Assembly (NCBI GenBank): GCA_918026815.1
Contig: CAKJVC010000146.1
Span: 1-64,000, forward strand
Length of the DNA: 64,000 nt
From: Chalara sp. BL73
Lineage: Eukaryota > Ascomycota > Leotiomycetes > Helotiales
Direction: 5' to 3'
The notes under the pieces are model-generated. The model was not told where the DNA came from, did not search any database, and saw only the letters and a list, made by a program, of their open reading frames with translations. Positions 60,036 through 64,000 of the stretch are shown here, piece by piece. Each line of letters begins with the position of its first letter. Position 1 is the stretch's first letter. The position numbers were made by a program, and so were the translations under genes.

Positions 60036-60772
60036 ATTGCAGGCGTGTGTGGATTGAGCTGATATGCAAAAGCTTGCTTTCCTGTCCGGTTCAGGTGTAA
60101 TCGTCTGTTGCAGTTGACTTTGTCGAAGTCGAAATCACACTAAGGGAAGTTGTCTTGGCAAAAGCCGAGCGAAATTGATTGAGTGGACGAATGGGCACCG
60201 CACCGTATCGCACCGCAGGAGCGCACCTTCGTCCCCCACTCCTCACTCGCCTTAAAGTTTGGGAAGAGGCTTACCCAAAAAAAAATCCCTTTTTGCTAGA
60301 TCTATTGTTTATTACGCTGTCTCCTCGTTTACCATAATCTGCCTTTCACCGACGTTTTCCTCGGTCTACCTGTACATGGGAATTTTCATTCCGGCTTCCG
60401 ACGTTTCCTCTTCTCTCGGGTGTATCAGCTGTCTGACGTAGGGACCACAAGAAAAGTCCTGCTGGCACATAGGTACTTGAGCTTGTCCATCGGCTCATTT
60501 CCCCGTACCTTACATCTCGAATCTTGCCTTTCCTGCAAGCTCGGCCTTTCTCTACGTCCTCTTCTAAGCTCTCACTAGCCATACCTATCTGAATGCTTGC
60601 GTCTATATAGTCGCCAATGGATAATCGCTAGTCTTTCTGGTCTGGCGTGCTGCTGCGTGGGAACTTCCCCGCACTCAGGGCGACGACAAGCTTATTGCTC
60701 GCGGAGGAGCTACCTGCTGTACCTGTTCCTGCTCTATCTGGAGCAGATAGGCACGAACTCGAAGTCATTACA
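60036..60772. promoter_or_regulatory. Divergent promoter region between QCR7 and mitochondrial carrier
   Basis: These 737 bases separate the start codons of two nuclear genes for mitochondrial proteins. GC-rich repeats (GCACCGCACCGTATCGCACC) occur around 60195-60215 and an A-rich run at 60278-60286. Co-regulation is possible but no known site was assigned. Confidence 0.45.
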
Positions 60773-62024
60773 ATGTCGCATGAACGTAGCACGCCTTCAT
60801 CTTCTGGATCTAAGGATTATGTCTCTTCACCGCCCAGTTTCTCTGTGGGAAAAAGTCGACAGAAACTTCCAATTACCGCCTTCGAACAGTTTTGTATGAA
60901 ACGATCCGACTCAACCTTCAATGCCTTAGCCGGTGCAACTGGCGGCCTCGCGTCGGGGATAGTGACATGTCCGCTGGACGTAATAAAGACGAAGTTACAG
61001 GCGCAGGGAGGATTCAGAGCACAGCAAGCAAACTCTAGCAAAATCCCAACCAATATTGTATATCGAGGGATGGTTGGCACAGCTCGAGTTATTTGGAAAG
61101 ACGAGGGACTCAGAGGAATGTACAGAGGGTTGGGACCGATCATACTGGGCTATTTACCAACCTGGGCTGTCTGGTTCACTGTCTATGGAAAGTCAAAGGG
61201 ATTCTTCCTGCAATATAATGGTATGCTTAAGGTGGACGTTGATTCTGTAAGGATTATGCTGACATTGCACTTTAGATAATCCAAACATAGTCAATTTCTG
61301 GTCCTCCATCGTAGCTGGGGCTTCCTCGACAATGGTTACTAATCCAATATGGGTTATCAAGACTCGTCTTATGTCGCAGGTCAGTCGGAGAGCTACCTCC
61401 GGCGGAGCCAGGCCACCTTGGCACTACAAATCAACATTTGATGCTGCAAAGAAGATGTATCAAACCGAAGGCATTCTCTCATTCTATTCTGGGCTCACTC
61501 CTGCACTTCTTGGCTTAACACATGTAGCCATACAATTTCCCGCTTATGAATATCTGAAGAGACAATTCACAGGTCAGGGAATGGGCATGACCGCCGAAGG
61601 AGACGCACAAAGCCATTGGTTCGGTGTTTTATCAGCAAGTGTGCTAAGTAAAATTCTGGCAAGCTCCGCCACTTATCCACACGAAGTTATTCGGACGAGA
61701 CTGCAGACTCAACAGCGATCGATACCGTCATCGTCATCAGAGTATGCAGCTTTTCGTGGTGGCCTAGAAGGCTCCGAAAACCACGGGGCATCGGCTATTG
61801 TGGCAAGGACGAAGGCAATGATACCACAATATAAAGGGATTGTAAAAACAGCCAAGAAGATATATCAGGAAGAGACATGGAGGGCTTTCTATGCCGGTAT
61901 GGGCACCAATATGATGCGAGCTGTGCCTGCTGCAACAACGACACTGCTCATGTATGAGTTTTTGATGACTCAGTTCCACACTGCCAAGTCGGAAGGATTG
62001 GAAAAGTCAGCTGAATCACGGTGA
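60773..62024 (+). CDS. YIA6: Mitochondrial carrier, NAD+/pyrimidine nucleotide type (Yia6/Ndt1-like)
   Basis: Model: exon 1 60773-61220, a 55-nt intron 61221-61275, exon 2 61276-62024, 398 residues. Three repeats of the carrier family are clear, each with the PX(D/E)XX(K/R) signature: CPLDVIKTKLQAQGG, NPIWVIKTRLMSQ (with Trp replacing the acidic residue, characteristic of the folate/NAD+/pyrimidine branch) and YPHEVIRTRLQTQ. The second halves carry GMYRGLGPIILGYLPTWAVW, FYSGLTPALLGLTHVAIQFP and FYAGMGTNMMRAVPAATTTL. The W in repeat 2, together with PTWAVWF, places it near yeast Ndt1/Ndt2 and Rim2. It should sit in the inner membrane and import NAD+ or nucleotides; the exact substrate is inferred. 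An in-frame ATG at 60647 would add 42 residues with no known role. Confidence 0.88.
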
Positions 62025-62732
62025 ATAATTTAGGAGGTTGGTGGCAGGAATTAGAGGAATAGTTGGCATAGATCTCTCTGAGGTTGGTATTGAGAGCATA
62101 AGAAAACTAACGCGAGAGGTAGCCTGCATTTTGCTGCTTTAACATTTGGCGTTAGGGGCATGCATTGCAGCAGCACTCAGTGGCTGTTGGAGAGGCTGTT
62201 ATCATGTGAAGATATTATTGAAGTTTAAGATACCAAACGACCACGTCAAGTGGTGTGTAGTTTTAGGCAGGCAAAATGCCATGAATGCAAATATTACTCA
62301 AGAATTCTAGGACCAGACGAATCAAGAATCGTGGAATAGATAGCCGAGGAGTTTGTAGCTTTTGAGGTTAAAAGTGTGTATCTTATTTTATCGCAAATCC
62401 CATCATATTCGACTCGGTACTGGAGTATATATAAGTGAGCTTAAGTTAATAGCTTAGTCCATACTGCCTTTTCTTCTAGCCTATTTTGATATTGTACACT
62501 CCTCATTTTCTGAAATTGCAGCAGTTCTCTTACTCTAAACTAGCTAGTTCTGGGATGGCATAAACTTGTGAGCTCGTTCGCCCAGACAAGGCTTCAAGCG
62601 TCATATATCCAGAATTTAAGAGGGTGCATTCTTGACTCCATCATGTCAAGATCATATTCAGACTGTCATCCATCTTAAATATTTTTGAGGGGGGGGGCTT
62701 GAAATCTACAACACAACTTTCTGCAGTGTCAT
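62025..62732. other. 3' flank between carrier and small membrane-protein gene
   Basis: This is a convergent AT-rich region of about 700 bases. A G9 run lies near 62689-62697. No gene was seen. Confidence 0.5.
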
Positions 62733-63092
62733 TCACTTCCCCTTATATTCCCGTATCTTCCTTTCCTCTTCCGTCTCTCCTCCGGCGGCGACATTCTTTT
62801 GACTTGCGAGGCCGGCCAATTGTTTGATAGACTGTTGCTCAACAGGCGCCTCTAATTGTCCATGCCGTCTCAGACTCTCATTGTGCCAATTGATTTGCCC
62901 ACCGTCTGCTTCCCTATGTTGCTGAGCATTCTTCTTTGCGGCTTGTATACTGGTTCGAGCATACACAAATAGTATGCTAGCCATACAAAATGCCGCCAGT
63001 GGGGCTTGGATCGTCTATGGATGTTAGTGATGTAAACGGCTGATGGCAATAGGGAAGAATACTCTCGAGTTTAAATTGAACTTTGGAGGCAT
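62733..63092 (-). CDS. Small conserved single-pass membrane protein, unknown function
   Basis: Model: exon 1 63092-63063 (MPPKFNLNSR), a 48-nt intron with GTATTC donor, CACTAAC branch and CATAG acceptor, exon 2 63014-62733, 103 residues. After the basic start comes TIQAPLAAFCMASILFVYAR, a short hydrophobic helix ending in Arg. A charged helical part then follows (AKKNAQQHREADGGQINWHN and RRHGQLEAPVEQQSIKQLAG), ending EEERKIREYKGK. The size, basic N-terminus and single helix recall small mitochondrial inner-membrane proteins, but this is only by resemblance. I believe similar proteins occur in many ascomycetes; I cannot name the family. Exon 1 was found from the phase and the branch point, and starting at the internal Met (62984) would lose half of the hydrophobic helix. 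Confidence 0.65.
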
Positions 63093-63327
63093 GCTGGATT
63101 ATGGCACAATGTTCACAATGGACAGAGATTGAAAGTAAACAGAGTTGTCGTATGAGAATCATTCGACTGATCCCTGCACTCAAACCTCGGTCAGTCGATG
63201 ACGTCCAGGACATCCTCAACAATTTTTATTTCATGAACTACGAGGGAGGCGATATTCACGAAACATGATATTATAACACGACAACCCGCCCAAAAACCTG
63301 GGATTGGCCATTACAAGAACATTCAGA

Positions 63328-64000
63328 ATGAGAGGATTCAGTTTTGCAACAGCGCTAGGCCTGGGGAAGTCGGCTCCCTGGGTGTGCAGGAGATGTGCCT
63401 CACAGGCGCAAACTGGACTTCGGAGCACGATGCAGTTTAGAGGATATGCCACAAGAAACCGATGTGCAGGGCGACAAGGAAAACAGAGACGACTCATACT
63501 TGCCGCTACGACTGGAGGTGCATTAGGGGCCGCGGCGGTGACGTTCGCAGACGATGTCAAGCACGGATATGAGGCCGCTGAGCGCACAGGCAGAGTGGTT
63601 AGCACACTGTTTGTCAATATAAATGAGTACGATCCTTGTAATCTCGCGCAACTCACAATGAAGCTCTAACGTGTCTTGAAGCTATCGAGTTACACTGAAC
63701 CAGAACGAGAATATAGAGGACGAAGAGGAGCAGACGAGACTTTTAAATGCTTGCCACCAGAGATGCGCAGATAGGACGCTGAAAGTTCTCGAGAAGAATG
63801 GGTCTATATTTATTAAGCTCGGTCAGCATTTGGTAGATTGCACAGGAACCTTTAATGTTGAAAGCTGCTAATGCTGGATCAGAGCGCTATGAACTATTTG
63901 CTTCCACTCGAATGGACTACCACTTTTATACCGCTTCAGGACAAATGCCCAGTCTCATCCTATGAGTTCATAGAAGAAATGTTTCTACAAGATACTGGTG
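63328..64000 (+). CDS. MCP2: ABC1/UbiB-family mitochondrial kinase-like protein (Mcp2/ADCK1 type), 5' part
   Basis: This gene is cut by the window end. Model: exons 63328-63626, 63682-63832 and 63883 to beyond 64000. It starts MRGFSFATALGLGKSAPWVC with an Arg/Ser/Ala-rich presequence and a possible inner-membrane helix (RRLILAATTGGALGAAAVTF). The conserved part includes VKHGYEAAERTGRVVSTLFV, then DYRVTLNQ, LLNACHQRCADRTLKVLEKN, and the UbiB signature GSIFIKLGQHLSAMNYLLP ending in EWTTTFIPLQDKCPVSSYEF. The KxGQ motif is the diagnostic N-terminal feature of the family. Intron 1 uses the AAG acceptor at 63679-63681, which gives the proper phase. In yeast Mcp2 affects mitochondrial lipid balance linked to ERMES and coenzyme Q. 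The kinase core lies outside the window. Confidence 0.85.

Overview
The window is nuclear DNA of a filamentous ascomycete. Almost every gene carries short spliceosomal introns (about 42-134 nt, mostly 45-60) with GTRNGT-like donors, CTRAC-like branch points and YAG/AAG acceptors. The gene set (septin CDC10, RHO1, MNN9, SKI8, ELP1, QCR7, SOG2, an exo-polygalacturonase, a yapsin-like protease) is that of a Pezizomycotina mould. The proteins read like those of Leotiomycetes (Helotiales, Sclerotiniaceae-like), but that placement is inference from memory. There are no bacterial operons, CRISPR arrays or complete transposons, and I saw no tRNA or rRNA gene.

Layout. 0.9-4.1 kb: RRP4 (+), interrupted by two homopolymer frameshifts, and an Arg/Ser-rich protein (-). 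4.7-7.8 kb: the RAM-pathway LRR protein SOG2 (-). 9.5-11.7 kb: a possible small spliced gene (-) divergent from a short RecQ-type helicase (+). 12.0-13.9 kb: a possible decayed gene (-), then SKI8 (-), whose first exon is only the ATG. 14.6-16.6 kb: mitoribosomal bL32m (-) and septin CDC10 (+) from a shared promoter. 17.3-20.5 kb: a four-helix membrane protein (-) and a SERF-like small protein (+). 21.0-25.8 kb: an eight-exon exo-polygalacturonase (-) and glutathione reductase (+). 26.5-29.7 kb: mitochondrial Holliday-junction resolvase CCE1 (-) and a secreted cupredoxin (-). 31.1-34.0 kb: SMN (-), assembled from five small exons, and NOP15 (+). 34.4-41.5 kb: a disordered fungal protein (-), ELP1 (+) and mitoribosomal uL24m (-). 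43.0-48.2 kb: RHO1 (+) and a vacuolar amino-acid transporter (-). 49.1-51.2 kb: a GPI-anchored aspartyl protease (-), followed by 3.7 kb of repeat-rich non-coding DNA. 54.9-64.0 kb: a 3-methyladenine glycosylase (-), MNN9 (+), QCR7 (-), a mitochondrial NAD+/nucleotide carrier (+), a small membrane protein (-) and the start of an MCP2/ABC1-family kinase (+) that runs off the window.

Together the genes are housekeeping: RNA processing and turnover (RRP4, SKI8, SMN, NOP15, ELP1), mitochondrial function (bL32m, uL24m, QCR7, carrier, CCE1, MCP2, GLR1), DNA repair (RecQ, CCE1, glycosylase), and polarity and cell wall (SOG2, CDC10, RHO1, MNN9, yapsin). The polygalacturonase and cupredoxin are the secreted accessory part. 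I found no clearly new multi-gene system. The most useful results are the hidden multi-exon genes (SMN, QCR7, SERF, the 103-aa membrane protein), several candidate unrecorded genes, the RRP4 frameshifts, the ATG-only exon of SKI8, and a TACAGTA-rich non-coding region. Exon coordinates were placed by hand from reading frame and splice consensus and are not backed by transcripts.
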